DNA of 64,000 bases from positions 41,627 to 105,626 of the forward strand of contig JBQTKD010000015.1 in assembly GCA_052386455.1 (NCBI GenBank). Reading direction: 5' to 3'. Source of the DNA: JBQTKD01 sp052386455 (GTDB lineage: Bacteria; Actinomycetota; Actinomycetes; Sporichthyales; Sporichthyaceae). Positions 24,585-32,178 of the stretch are shown here, piece after piece. How positions within the stretch are numbered: position 1 is the first letter of the stretch; each line of letters starts with the position of its first letter. Position numbers and translations under genes: made by a program. The notes under the pieces are model-generated. The model ran no database searches, was not told the DNA's origin, and worked only from the letters and a program-made list of their open reading frames with translations.

Positions 24585-26801
24585 ATGACCACCGTCGATC
24601 GACCCGCCACCAGTCCCGAGCTGGGGCTGACCGACGCCTCCAGCCCCCGGACGGTGCACACGTTCTGCCGGTACTGCCTGGCCGCCTGCGGCCTGGAGGT
24701 GACGGTGCAGAACAACCGCGTGCTCAAGATCGCGCCCGACAAGCAGAACCCGCACTCCTGGCACGACTTCTGCGCCAAGGGCCGGACGGCGAACGAGGTG
24801 GTCGAGCACCCGCAGCGGATCCTCGCGCCGATGCGCCGGGTGGGCGACGGCTACGTCGAGGCAACGTGGGAGGAGGCGATCGCCGACATCGCGTCGCGCA
24901 TGAAGCGCTACCTCGCCGAGGACGGCCCGGACTCGATCGCCGCCTATTGGGGAAACCCGGCCGGCTTCTCCGCCTCCAGCGTCATGTTCCAGCTGGCGTT
25001 CCTGGACGCCATCAAGTCGAACAGCCGGTACTTCGTCGGCTCGGTCGACCAGAACGCGATGCACGTCGTCGCGACCGCGATGTACGGCTCGCAGCTGTTC
25101 GCCGCCGTCTCCGACATCGACAACTGCGACTACTTCCTGCTCTTCGGCGCCAACCCCGCGGTCAGCGCCTGGGGGTGGCTCGAGACGGTGCCCGGCGGGT
25201 GGCGGCGTTGTCTCGAGCGGCAGAAGGGCGGGGCCAAGCTCGTCGTCGTCGATCCGGTCGCGACCGAGACCGCACGCAAGGCCGACGATCATCTGCGGGT
25301 CCGGCCGGGCCAGGACTGGGCGCTGCTGCTGGGCATGGTCAAGGTGATCCTCGACGAGGATCTCGAGCATCGCGGCGACTGCGACGCAACGACCGGGATC
25401 GCTTCGGGCGTCGACGACATCCGAGCCCTGGTGCGCACCGCCGACCTCGACGATCTGGCCGCACGGTGCGAGATCCCGCGGTCGGACATCGAGCGGATCG
25501 CGCGCGAGTTCGCCACCGCGCGCACCGCGATGGCCATCACCCGCACCGGCGTCGCGCTGCACCAGGCCGGGACGATCGGCGAGTGGCTCGGCCACGTCCT
25601 GAACGTGATCACCGGCCGGATGGATCGGCCCGGCGGGCGGCGCTACGAACAGGGCTACGTCGACAGCTTGAAGCTCTTCGACATGATGGCCAAGCCGATG
25701 GTCCACAAGTCGCGGGTGCAGGGCCGGGACATGGTCGCCGGGCACCACGGCCTCGACGAGCTTCCCGGCGAGATCACCACGCCCGGCAAGGGTCGCGTGC
25801 GCGCGCTCATCCTGAATGCGGGCAACCCGGTGGTCTCCGGCCCGGACGGCGACAAGCTCGACGCGGCGCTGGCGGAGCTCGATCTGCTCGTCGTGCTGGA
25901 CATGGTGCAGCGCGAAAGCCATCGGCATGCGCACTGGCTGCTGCCGGCGGCCCACTGGCTGGAGCGCGACGACCTGCATTCGCTGACCTCGCAGCTGCAG
26001 GATCAGCCGTACTTCCACTACGGGCGCCGCGCGGTAGACCCGCCGCCCGGCGTTCGCGAGGAGTGGCGCTTCTTCACCGACCTCACCCTGGCGCTGGGCA
26101 AGCCGCTGTTCGGCTACCGCGGCGTGAACGGCTTTATCAAGGCGTCGCGCAGGATCGCGAAGCGCACCGGCCGGCCCGGTCTGGAGTTCTCCCCGCACTG
26201 GATCGACCGCCTGCTCGTCGCGAGCGGCCGGAAGGTGAAGTGGCGCGACATCGTCGCCCACCCCCACGGCCGCGTTTTCGGGCAGCGCGAGTTCGGCAAC
26301 CTGAAGAAGGCGCTCAAGACGTCGGACAAGCGCATCCACGCCGCGCCGCCGGAGTTCCTCGCCCGCACGCGGGAACTGTTGGCCACGCCGCGGGACGAGG
26401 CGCCCGCCGGGTACCCGTTCCACCTCGGCAACCGCCGCCACCGGCACGCGATGAACTCCTGGCTCAACGAGCTCCCGAGCCTGCACCGCTCGGGCAAGCG
26501 GAACGAGGCGGTGCTCAACACCTCCGACGCCGCCGAGCTCGGCATCGTCACCGGCGACGTGGTGCGGGTCTTCTCGCCTCTCGGGTCGATCGAGGTTCCG
26601 GCCCTCGTCTCCGACGACCCCCGCCGGGGTCTGGTGCTGGTCGACCACGGCTGGGGCTCGCGCATCTTCGACCCCCGCGGCGGCGCGGCGCCGATCTCCT
26701 ACGGCGCCAACCGCAACCGCCTGATCGACGGCTCGAAGCTCGACCCGTTGTCCCAGACCCCCGCGCTGAGCTCGTCGTGGGTTGCGGTGGAGAAGGTCTA
26801 G
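24585..26801 (+). CDS. Molybdopterin-dependent oxidoreductase (formate dehydrogenase/DMSO reductase superfamily)
   Basis: A 738-residue protein. Cys28, Cys31, Cys35 and Cys63 form the N-terminal [4Fe-4S] site; the bis-MGD pocket includes NPVVSG and the C-terminal domain VVRVFSPLGSIEVPALV. The segment where Cys, Sec or Ser would bind Mo reads VDQNAMHVVATAMYGS and lacks all three at the expected place. There is no twin-arginine signal, so it is cytoplasmic, and no electron-transfer subunit is next to it. It ends a plus-strand operon and its stop overlaps a convergent SDR stop in a shared CTAG. Confidence 0.9.
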   Translation: MTTVDRPATSPELGLTDASSPRTVHTFCRYCLAACGLEVTVQNNRVLKIAPDKQNPHSWHDFCAKGRTANEVVEHPQRILAPMRRVGDGYVEATWEEAIADIASRMKRYLAEDGPDSIAAYWGNPAGFSASSVMFQLAFLDAIKSNSRYFVGSVDQNAMHVVATAMYGSQLFAAVSDIDNCDYFLLFGANPAVSAWGWLETVPGGWRRCLERQKGGAKLVVVDPVATETARKADDHLRVRPGQDWALLLGMVKVILDEDLEHRGDCDATTGIASGVDDIRALVRTADLDDLAARCEIPRSDIERIAREFATARTAMAITRTGVALHQAGTIGEWLGHVLNVITGRMDRPGGRRYEQGYVDSLKLFDMMAKPMVHKSRVQGRDMVAGHHGLDELPGEITTPGKGRVRALILNAGNPVVSGPDGDKLDAALAELDLLVVLDMVQRESHRHAHWLLPAAHWLERDDLHSLTSQLQDQPYFHYGRRAVDPPPGVREEWRFFTDLTLALGKPLFGYRGVNGFIKASRRIAKRTGRPGLEFSPHWIDRLLVASGRKVKWRDIVAHPHGRVFGQREFGNLKKALKTSDKRIHAAPPEFLARTRELLATPRDEAPAGYPFHLGNRRHRHAMNSWLNELPSLHRSGKRNEAVLNTSDAAELGIVTGDVVRVFSPLGSIEVPALVSDDPRRGLVLVDHGWGSRIFDPRGGAAPISYGANRNRLIDGSKLDPLSQTPALSSSWVAVEKV

Positions 26802-27535
26802 TTGCCCTGGGCGGCCTGGAAGAACGGGACGGTACCCAGGGTGAGGCCGCCGTCGACCTTCACGATCTGGCCGGTGACGTAGGGCTGGGCGGCCAGGGCG
26901 ACGATGGTTTCGGCGACGTCCTCGGCGGTGCCGCTGCGACCCAGCGGGATCAGGGCGTTGGTGCGGGCCTCGCGCTCGGGGTCGCCTTGGCGGTCGGCGG
27001 TCATCTCGGTGGCGATGCGGCCCGGGGCGACGGCGTTGACGCGAATGCCGCGGGGGCCGTACTCCAGGGCCGCGAGCTCCGTCATGGAGATCACCGCGGC
27101 CTTCGACATCGAGTAGACCCCGGTGCCGGGGACGGGCACGATGCCCGACATCGAGGCCACGTTGACCACGGCTCCCCCGCCGTCGGCGGCGAGGGCGTCG
27201 GCGAAGTGACGGGTCATCAGCAGCGGGCCGAGGACGTTGACGGCGAAGACCCGGTGGTAGTCCTCCACCGTCTGCGTCGACAGGGTGGAGGCTCGGTAGA
27301 TGCCGGCGTTGTTGACCAGGATGTCGAGCGAGGGAATCTGCTCGGCAAGTGCCGCCACCATCTCCTCGCGAGTGACGTCGAGGACGACGGACGCGGCGCC
27401 GATCTCGTCCGCGGTGGTCTCGAGCGCCTCTCTGTCCACGTCCAGGGCGATCACGTCGTGACCGGCCTTGAGCAGGCGCACCGCGGTGGCACGGCCGATG
27501 CCGCGAGCGGCTCCGGTCACCAGGGCAAGCGACAC
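26798..27535 (-). CDS. SDR-family oxidoreductase
   Basis: A 245-residue short-chain dehydrogenase with TGAARGIG near residue 7, NNAGIYRAST near 84, catalytic Ser in NVASMSG, and YSMSK. Asp at the end of the second strand (VIALDVDRE) favours NAD. The GTG start has GGAG seven bases upstream. It is ten bases after the stop of the E1-beta gene, so it is probably co-transcribed with the 2-oxoacid dehydrogenase genes. Confidence 0.92.
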   Translation of the reverse strand: MSLALVTGAARGIGRATAVRLLKAGHDVIALDVDREALETTADEIGAASVVLDVTREEMVAALAEQIPSLDILVNNAGIYRASTLSTQTVEDYHRVFAVNVLGPLLMTRHFADALAADGGGAVVNVASMSGIVPVPGTGVYSMSKAAVISMTELAALEYGPRGIRVNAVAPGRIATEMTADRQGDPEREARTNALIPLGRSGTAEDVAETIVALAAQPYVTGQIVKVDGGLTLGTVPFFQAAQGN

Positions 27536-27545
27536 GGCGTTCTCC

Positions 27546-28535
27546 TCAGCGGCCGAGGGTGGCGAGCACGGCCTCGCGGATCCGCTCGGCCGTCGGATGG
27601 AACTCTAGGGCGGTGCTGAACGGCACCGGGGAGTAGCCGGCGCCGACGCGCAGCACCGGGGCGAGCAGGTCGCCGAACAGTTCTTCGTTGATGCGCGCCG
27701 CGAGTTCCGCGCCGGGGCCGCAGAAGGTGTGCGCGTCGTGGACGACTACGACCCGGCGGGTGCGCTCGGCCGAGGCGAGGACCGTGTCGAAGTCCAGCGG
27801 CACCAGCGAGCGCAGGTCGATCACCTCGACCGAAACTCCCTCTGCAGCAAGGGTTTCCGCGGCGGAGAGGCAGTTGCGGACCTGCATGCCGTAGGTGATC
27901 ACCGTGACGTCCCCGCCGGCGCGCACGGTGGTCGCCTGGCCCAGCGGCACGACGTACTTGCCGGGCGGGACCTCGCCCTTCTCGGTGAACGCAAGACCGA
28001 TGTGCTCGACGTACAGGCACGGGTCGTCGTCCTCGATGCAGGCGGCGAGCAGGCCCTTGGCGTCGGCCGGGTTCGACGGCACGACCACCTTGATGCCGGG
28101 CACGTGCATGAACCAGGCCTCGAGGTTCTGCGAGTGCTGCGCGCCGAACCGCTGGGTGCCGACGGCGGTGCGGATCGTCACCGGAACGGGCGTGTGGCCG
28201 CCGGACATGTAGCGCAGCTTCGCGGCGTGGTTGACGATTTGGTCCAGGCACACGGTCAGGAAGTCCATGAACATGACCTCGGCCACCGGCCGATAGCCAC
28301 CGAGTGCCGCGCCCACGGCGGCGCCGACGATCCCCGTCTCGGCGATCGGCGTCGCCCGCACCCGAGCGGTGCCGTACTTGGTGGACAGGCCCTTCGTCAC
28401 CTTGAGCACGCCGCCGATGGGGTCGGCGATGTCCTCGCCGAGCAGGATGACCTTCGGGTCTTCGGCCATCGCGTAGTCCAGGGCGGCGTTCATGGCCGCG
28501 ACCATCGTCATGGTCTCGGCGGGTTCGCTGGTCAC
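27546..28535 (-). CDS. 2-oxoacid dehydrogenase E1 component, beta subunit
   Basis: A 329-residue transketolase-like beta subunit. AMNAALDYAMAEDPKVILLGED is the usual opening, then RATPIAETGIVGAAVGAALGG with the conserved Glu that activates the thiazolium, and GTQRFGAQHSQNLEAWFMHVPG. It pairs with the alpha gene just upstream and its GTG overlaps that stop. Acetoin, branched-chain and pyruvate dehydrogenases share this architecture; no E2 or E3 gene is in the window, so the complex is completed elsewhere or the E1 works on its own substrate. Confidence 0.92.
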   Translation of the reverse strand: MTSEPAETMTMVAAMNAALDYAMAEDPKVILLGEDIADPIGGVLKVTKGLSTKYGTARVRATPIAETGIVGAAVGAALGGYRPVAEVMFMDFLTVCLDQIVNHAAKLRYMSGGHTPVPVTIRTAVGTQRFGAQHSQNLEAWFMHVPGIKVVVPSNPADAKGLLAACIEDDDPCLYVEHIGLAFTEKGEVPPGKYVVPLGQATTVRAGGDVTVITYGMQVRNCLSAAETLAAEGVSVEVIDLRSLVPLDFDTVLASAERTRRVVVVHDAHTFCGPGAELAARINEELFGDLLAPVLRVGAGYSPVPFSTALEFHPTAERIREAVLATLGR

Positions 28536-29533
28536 TGTGCCCCCGGGAGGTGCGAGGAGTCGGCGAAGACGTGCGTGTAGCGCTGGTCCGGTGCGGGGTC
28601 CGGACTGTTCTGCGCGAAGGAGAACGCGTCGGCCACGGCGGCCGCCACCTCGCCGTCGAGGGCGGAAAGCGTTGCCTCGTCGGCGTTTCCGGACTCGAGC
28701 AGCCAACGGCGGAACGTCGGGGCGGGGTCGCGGGCGAGGGCGGCGGCGAGTTCGTCTGCGGGCATGTAGCTGTAGTCCGACGATCCGCTGTGTCCGGTGA
28801 GCCGGTAGGTCTTGCACTCCACGAACGTGGGTCCGCCACCGGATCGGGCTCGTACGAGGGCTTCGTCGAGGACGCGGTAGGTGGCCACCGGGTCGAAGCC
28901 GTCGACGGCAACGGTGCTCATAGCGTACGAGTTGGCGCGCCACGCAAGGTCGGTCGAGGCGGCGTACTCGGCGATCGGGGTGTGCTCGCCCCACTGGTTG
29001 TTCTGGCAGACGAACACGATCGGCAGCTTCCAGAGCCCGGCCATGTTCATCGCCTCGTGGAACGCGCCGATCGAGGTGGCGCCGTCGCCGAAGGTCGTGA
29101 CGACCGCGCGCTCGGCGCCGTCGAGTTGCGCGGCGATGCCGAGCCCGACGGCGATCGGGATGCCCGCGCCGACGACGCCGGTGCTGGTCACGTAGCCGAC
29201 GTCCTGGTCGTGCAGGTGCATCGGCCCGCCCTTGCCTCCGCACAGGCCGTCGGCCTTGCCGTAGACCTCGGCCAGGATGCCGCGCAGCGACGTGCCCTTG
29301 GCGATGGCGTCGCCGAGCGAGCGGTAGGTGGAGACGAGCTTGTCGTCGAGGCGCATCGCGGCACCGAGCGCCGCGCACACGCCCTCGAGCCCGCGGACCG
29401 GATAGAAGGCGGACGCCAGCGACCCGGACTTGACCTCCTCGGCCGCGCGGTCGCCGGTGGTCGTGATGGTCTGCATCAAGCGGTACATGTGCAGCAGCGT
29501 CTGCGTGGACAGCGTGCTCTCGACCGTTGTCAT
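28532..29533 (-). CDS. 2-oxoacid dehydrogenase E1 component, alpha subunit
   Basis: A 333-residue thiamine diphosphate-binding subunit. The TPP motif runs from TTFGDGATSIGAFHEAMNMA to VFVCQNNQWGEHTP (GDG...NN). STYRSLGDAIAKG and GGKGGPMHLHD are typical of acetoin and branched-chain E1-alpha proteins; here the usual His in YRxHG is replaced by Ser-Leu. The promoter region upstream contains an ATTAGT-N10-ACTATT operator candidate at 29554-29575. Confidence 0.92.
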   Translation of the reverse strand: MTTVESTLSTQTLLHMYRLMQTITTTGDRAAEEVKSGSLASAFYPVRGLEGVCAALGAAMRLDDKLVSTYRSLGDAIAKGTSLRGILAEVYGKADGLCGGKGGPMHLHDQDVGYVTSTGVVGAGIPIAVGLGIAAQLDGAERAVVTTFGDGATSIGAFHEAMNMAGLWKLPIVFVCQNNQWGEHTPIAEYAASTDLAWRANSYAMSTVAVDGFDPVATYRVLDEALVRARSGGGPTFVECKTYRLTGHSGSSDYSYMPADELAAALARDPAPTFRRWLLESGNADEATLSALDGEVAAAVADAFSFAQNSPDPAPDQRYTHVFADSSHLPGAQ

Positions 29534-29553
29534 GGCGCCTCCCGTGACCCGAG

Positions 29554-29575
29554 ATTAGTCAAGGACTAGACTATT
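29554..29575. promoter_or_regulatory. Candidate operator, ATTAGT-N10-ACTATT
   Basis: Both half-sites match the copy at 7619-7640 exactly, with the same ten-base spacing. It lies 21-42 bp upstream of the E1-alpha ATG on the minus strand, where a repressor would block the promoter. Confidence 0.5.
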
Positions 29576-29661
29576 TACAACCAGACATTGGCGCACTGGC
29601 TTCGCTGCGATCCACGAAACGCCCCGACGGCGCGCGCTACGACGGCCAGGCGCACGTCGAA

Positions 29662-30135
29662 CTATTCCTCGACGGCTTCGACCCTCCGCTGGGTCCCGCC
29701 TGACGCGGCATCATCTTCAAAGTCCGGGTCTGGAAGTCCCTCGGGATAGACGATTTCGATCTCCTCGATGTTGGTCGAGAAGTCCCGCCGATTGTTCGTC
29801 ACGAAGCGGTCGGCGCCGCCGAGGACTGCGGTGGCCAAGTGCACGGCGTCCGCCGCTCGAAGCCGATACTTCGCCCCCAACGACGTAGCCAGATCGGCCG
29901 CAGCCCGGTCCACCGGACGAAGCTCGATTCGGGCGAGCAATGCGCCGAGCCGGTCCAACTCGTCGGTGTTCTGCTCACGAATCGGCCGACTCAACACCTC
30001 GGGCAACAGCAACACGGAGCCCACCCCGACGGGCTCGCCGTCCGGAGAATCCACAAAGAGAGCGCGAATCCGCCGCCCCGAAGGGTGGCCGGCCTCCACC
30101 GCGTGGATCAACACATCGGCGTCGAAGGCATCCAT
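29662..30135 (-). CDS. PIN-domain toxin VapC
   Basis: A 157-residue PIN-domain protein, a Mg-dependent RNase in type II toxin-antitoxin pairs. FDADVLIHAVEAGH supplies the first acidic residue, and RAADAVHLATAVLGGADRFVTNNRRDF supplies the later acidic pair and the conserved C-terminal strand. Its ATG shares a base with the antitoxin stop (TGATG). The tail DPDFEDDAASGGTQRRVEAVEE is an extra charged extension. Confidence 0.88.
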   Translation of the reverse strand: MDAFDADVLIHAVEAGHPSGRRIRALFVDSPDGEPVGVGSVLLLPEVLSRPIREQNTDELDRLGALLARIELRPVDRAAADLATSLGAKYRLRAADAVHLATAVLGGADRFVTNNRRDFSTNIEEIEIVYPEGLPDPDFEDDAASGGTQRRVEAVEE

Positions 30136-30422
30136 CAACGCGCGTCGCGATCTTCCCGAATCTGCCGAACCAGTTCTTCGGCTCGGCCGGCGGGGATCCC
30201 ACCGTCCATGTCGATCGCAATCGAGCGACCCCGCTCCAACAGATCGGCGACCTGTTGCGCACCTGCCATCGCGTCCTTCAGCCGCCGAGCACGCAGGAGG
30301 TCGGGACGAATCACCACGGCCACCGGCCTGCCGTGGCGCGTCAACGTGACCTCCTCGCCGTTCTCGACGAGCTCCAAGACGCGCGGCAACGAGGACCGGG
30401 CAGCGCTGACAGTCATCTCCAT
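30135..30422 (-). CDS. Phd/YefM-type antitoxin
   Basis: A 95-residue antitoxin whose N-terminus MTVSAARSSLPRVLELVENGE and LTRHGRPVAVVIRP are the Phd/YefM fold, followed by a toxin-binding tail rich in Arg and Asp. The ATG at 30422 (or 30416) is chosen; the longer in-frame extension passes through the operator. Directly upstream is a perfect palindrome containing TGTAC, the type of site YefM proteins bind to repress their own operon. Pairing a Phd-type antitoxin with a PIN toxin is common. Confidence 0.85.
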   Translation of the reverse strand: MEMTVSAARSSLPRVLELVENGEEVTLTRHGRPVAVVIRPDLLRARRLKDAMAGAQQVADLLERGRSIAIDMDGGIPAGRAEELVRQIREDRDAR

Positions 30423-30434
30423 GCACCGATTGTA

Positions 30435-30462
30435 CGCGATTGTACATGAACGTACAATCGCG
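30435..30462. promoter_or_regulatory. Perfect 11-bp inverted repeat, toxin-antitoxin operator
   Basis: Arms CGCGATTGTAC (30435-30445) and GTACAATCGCG (30452-30462) flank six bases, and a further direct CGATTGTAC lies at 30427-30435. The palindrome begins 13 bp upstream of the antitoxin start. TGTACA-containing palindromes are the known operator type of YefM antitoxins. Confidence 0.7.
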
Positions 30463-30560
30463 TTGAAAGCTTGGCCCAGCGGGATTCCGAAGCGGGCGAG
30501 CCCGGACACCGGCCGTAGGCGCTGAGGGCGGTGTTCGGATCGCCGGGTCGGGTCCAGCCG

Positions 30561-32174
30561 CTACTTGCACTTGGCGCTAGTGACCTCGACGACGCCGGGG
30601 CCCTCCGCCATCAGCGCCGGCAGGCGGAACTTCTGGATCTTCCCCGACGGAGTCGTCGGCATCGCCTCGACGACGAACCAGCGACGCGGAACCTTCGCCG
30701 CCGCAAGGGTTTCGCGGGCGAACGCGCGCCACTCGACGGGGTCGGCCGCGGCGCCGGGCGCGAGGCGAACGACGGCGGCGATCTCCTCGCCCATCCGCTC
30801 GTCGGGGACGCCGATGACGGCGACCTCGCTGATCGCGGGATGCTCGGAGAGGCGGTCTTCGATCTCGCGCGGGTAGATGTTCTCTCCGCCGCGGATGATC
30901 ATGTCCTTGAGCCGGCCGGTCACCTGGCAGTACCCGCGCGGGTCCATGACCCCGAGGTCCCCGGTGTGCAGCCAGCCCTCGGCGTCGAGGGTCGCGGCGG
31001 TCTCCTCGGGCAGGGCGAAGTAGCCGTCCATCGTCGTGTAGCCGCGGACCTGGAACTCCCCGACCTCGCCGTGCGGGACGAGCGCGCCGGTCGCCGGATC
31101 GACCACTCGCACCTCGACCTGTTCCAGGGGACGGCCGGCGAACGCGGACTTTTCCTCGGCAGTGTCCCCCGGCAGGCCCTGCACGATGACGCCGCTGCAC
31201 TCGGTCTGTCCGTAGCAGGGCACGAAGGCGGCGCCCCATTCCTTCTCCACACGGCGAATCAGCTCCGCCGGGATCGTGGTCGAGCCGGCCATCACCACCT
31301 GGATCGAGGAGTGGTCGCGGACGTGGAAGTCCGGATGTTCGGCCATCGCCAGCAGCATCGTCGGGACGGTGGGAAGGAATGCCGGCCGCTCGGTCTCGAT
31401 GAGCTCGAGCATCAGGGCGGCCTCGAAGGTGGTGACGATGTGCGCCGCCCGGCTCCACATGGAACCGATGGCGCCGAACGACGAGCCGCCGATGTGGAAC
31501 ATCGGCATCGCGTTGACCCAGGCGCCGGCGCCGTCGAGGCCGAGGCGCCGGTTGAACAGCCGGGAGTTGTTGCACAGCGAGCGGTGCGACAGCATCGCGC
31601 CCTTCTGGCGGCCCGTCGTGCCCGACGTGTACTGCATCATCGCCAGGCTCGCCGGATCGACGTCCGGGAGCGAGGCCCCCGGCAGGGTGGTCAGGAGTGG
31701 CCCTTCGGAGTCGAGGGTGAACACGTGCCGCAGTGCGGGCAGTCGGTCGCGCACCTTCGCGAGTTCGGCGGCCGGAGCGACGCCCCGGTACGGCGGGCCG
31801 AGCACGATCGCTACGCTGCCGGACTGGCCGAGGACGTACTCCAGCTCGGCCGCCGTGTAGGCCGGATTGATCGCCACGACTGGGATGCCCGCCAGGGCCG
31901 CCCCGAACTGGACGATCTCCCACTCGGCGACGTTGCTCGACCAGATCGCCAACCGCTCGCCCGGCTCCAGGTGGGCGAGCAAGGCGGCGGCTGCGCCCTC
32001 GGCGTCGGTGAGCAGGTCGGCGTAGGTCCAGCAGCGACGCTCTGCCGGGTCGGCGGAGCCGTTGACGAGGGCGGGAGCGTCGGGGACTTCGGACGCCGCC
32101 TGACGTAGGACGTCGCCGATGGCGATCTCCAGGATCGGCACGGACCGATCCGCGGCGACATAGGACTCGCTCAT
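30561..32174 (-). CDS. Acyl-CoA synthetase (AMP-dependent)
   Basis: A 537-residue adenylate-forming ligase with MMQYTSGTTGRQKGAMLSH, CYGQTECSG, GWLHTGDLGVMDPRGY, GRLKDMIIRGGENIYP and the C-terminal TTPSGKIQKF with catalytic Lys. The ATG at 32174 lies four bases after the mutase stop, so this is the last gene of the Rieske-mutase operon. By analogy with tert-alkyl degradation, it may activate a hydroxylated or branched acid so that the mutase can rearrange it. Confidence 0.92.
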   Translation of the reverse strand: MSESYVAADRSVPILEIAIGDVLRQAASEVPDAPALVNGSADPAERRCWTYADLLTDAEGAAAALLAHLEPGERLAIWSSNVAEWEIVQFGAALAGIPVVAINPAYTAAELEYVLGQSGSVAIVLGPPYRGVAPAAELAKVRDRLPALRHVFTLDSEGPLLTTLPGASLPDVDPASLAMMQYTSGTTGRQKGAMLSHRSLCNNSRLFNRRLGLDGAGAWVNAMPMFHIGGSSFGAIGSMWSRAAHIVTTFEAALMLELIETERPAFLPTVPTMLLAMAEHPDFHVRDHSSIQVVMAGSTTIPAELIRRVEKEWGAAFVPCYGQTECSGVIVQGLPGDTAEEKSAFAGRPLEQVEVRVVDPATGALVPHGEVGEFQVRGYTTMDGYFALPEETAATLDAEGWLHTGDLGVMDPRGYCQVTGRLKDMIIRGGENIYPREIEDRLSEHPAISEVAVIGVPDERMGEEIAAVVRLAPGAAADPVEWRAFARETLAAAKVPRRWFVVEAMPTTPSGKIQKFRLPALMAEGPGVVEVTSAKCK

Positions 32175-32178
32175 CGCC

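Noticed and set aside
22899..26648. Very long open frame of about 1249 codons on the minus strand
   Set aside because: It is antisense to the CoA ligase and molybdopterin oxidoreductase genes, which have clear motifs. Biased composition of Asp, Val, Arg and Gly marks it as a reverse-frame artefact.
23939..27619. Plus-strand open frame of about 1226 codons
   Set aside because: It overlaps real genes in other frames and reads as Arg/Pro-rich low complexity without domains.
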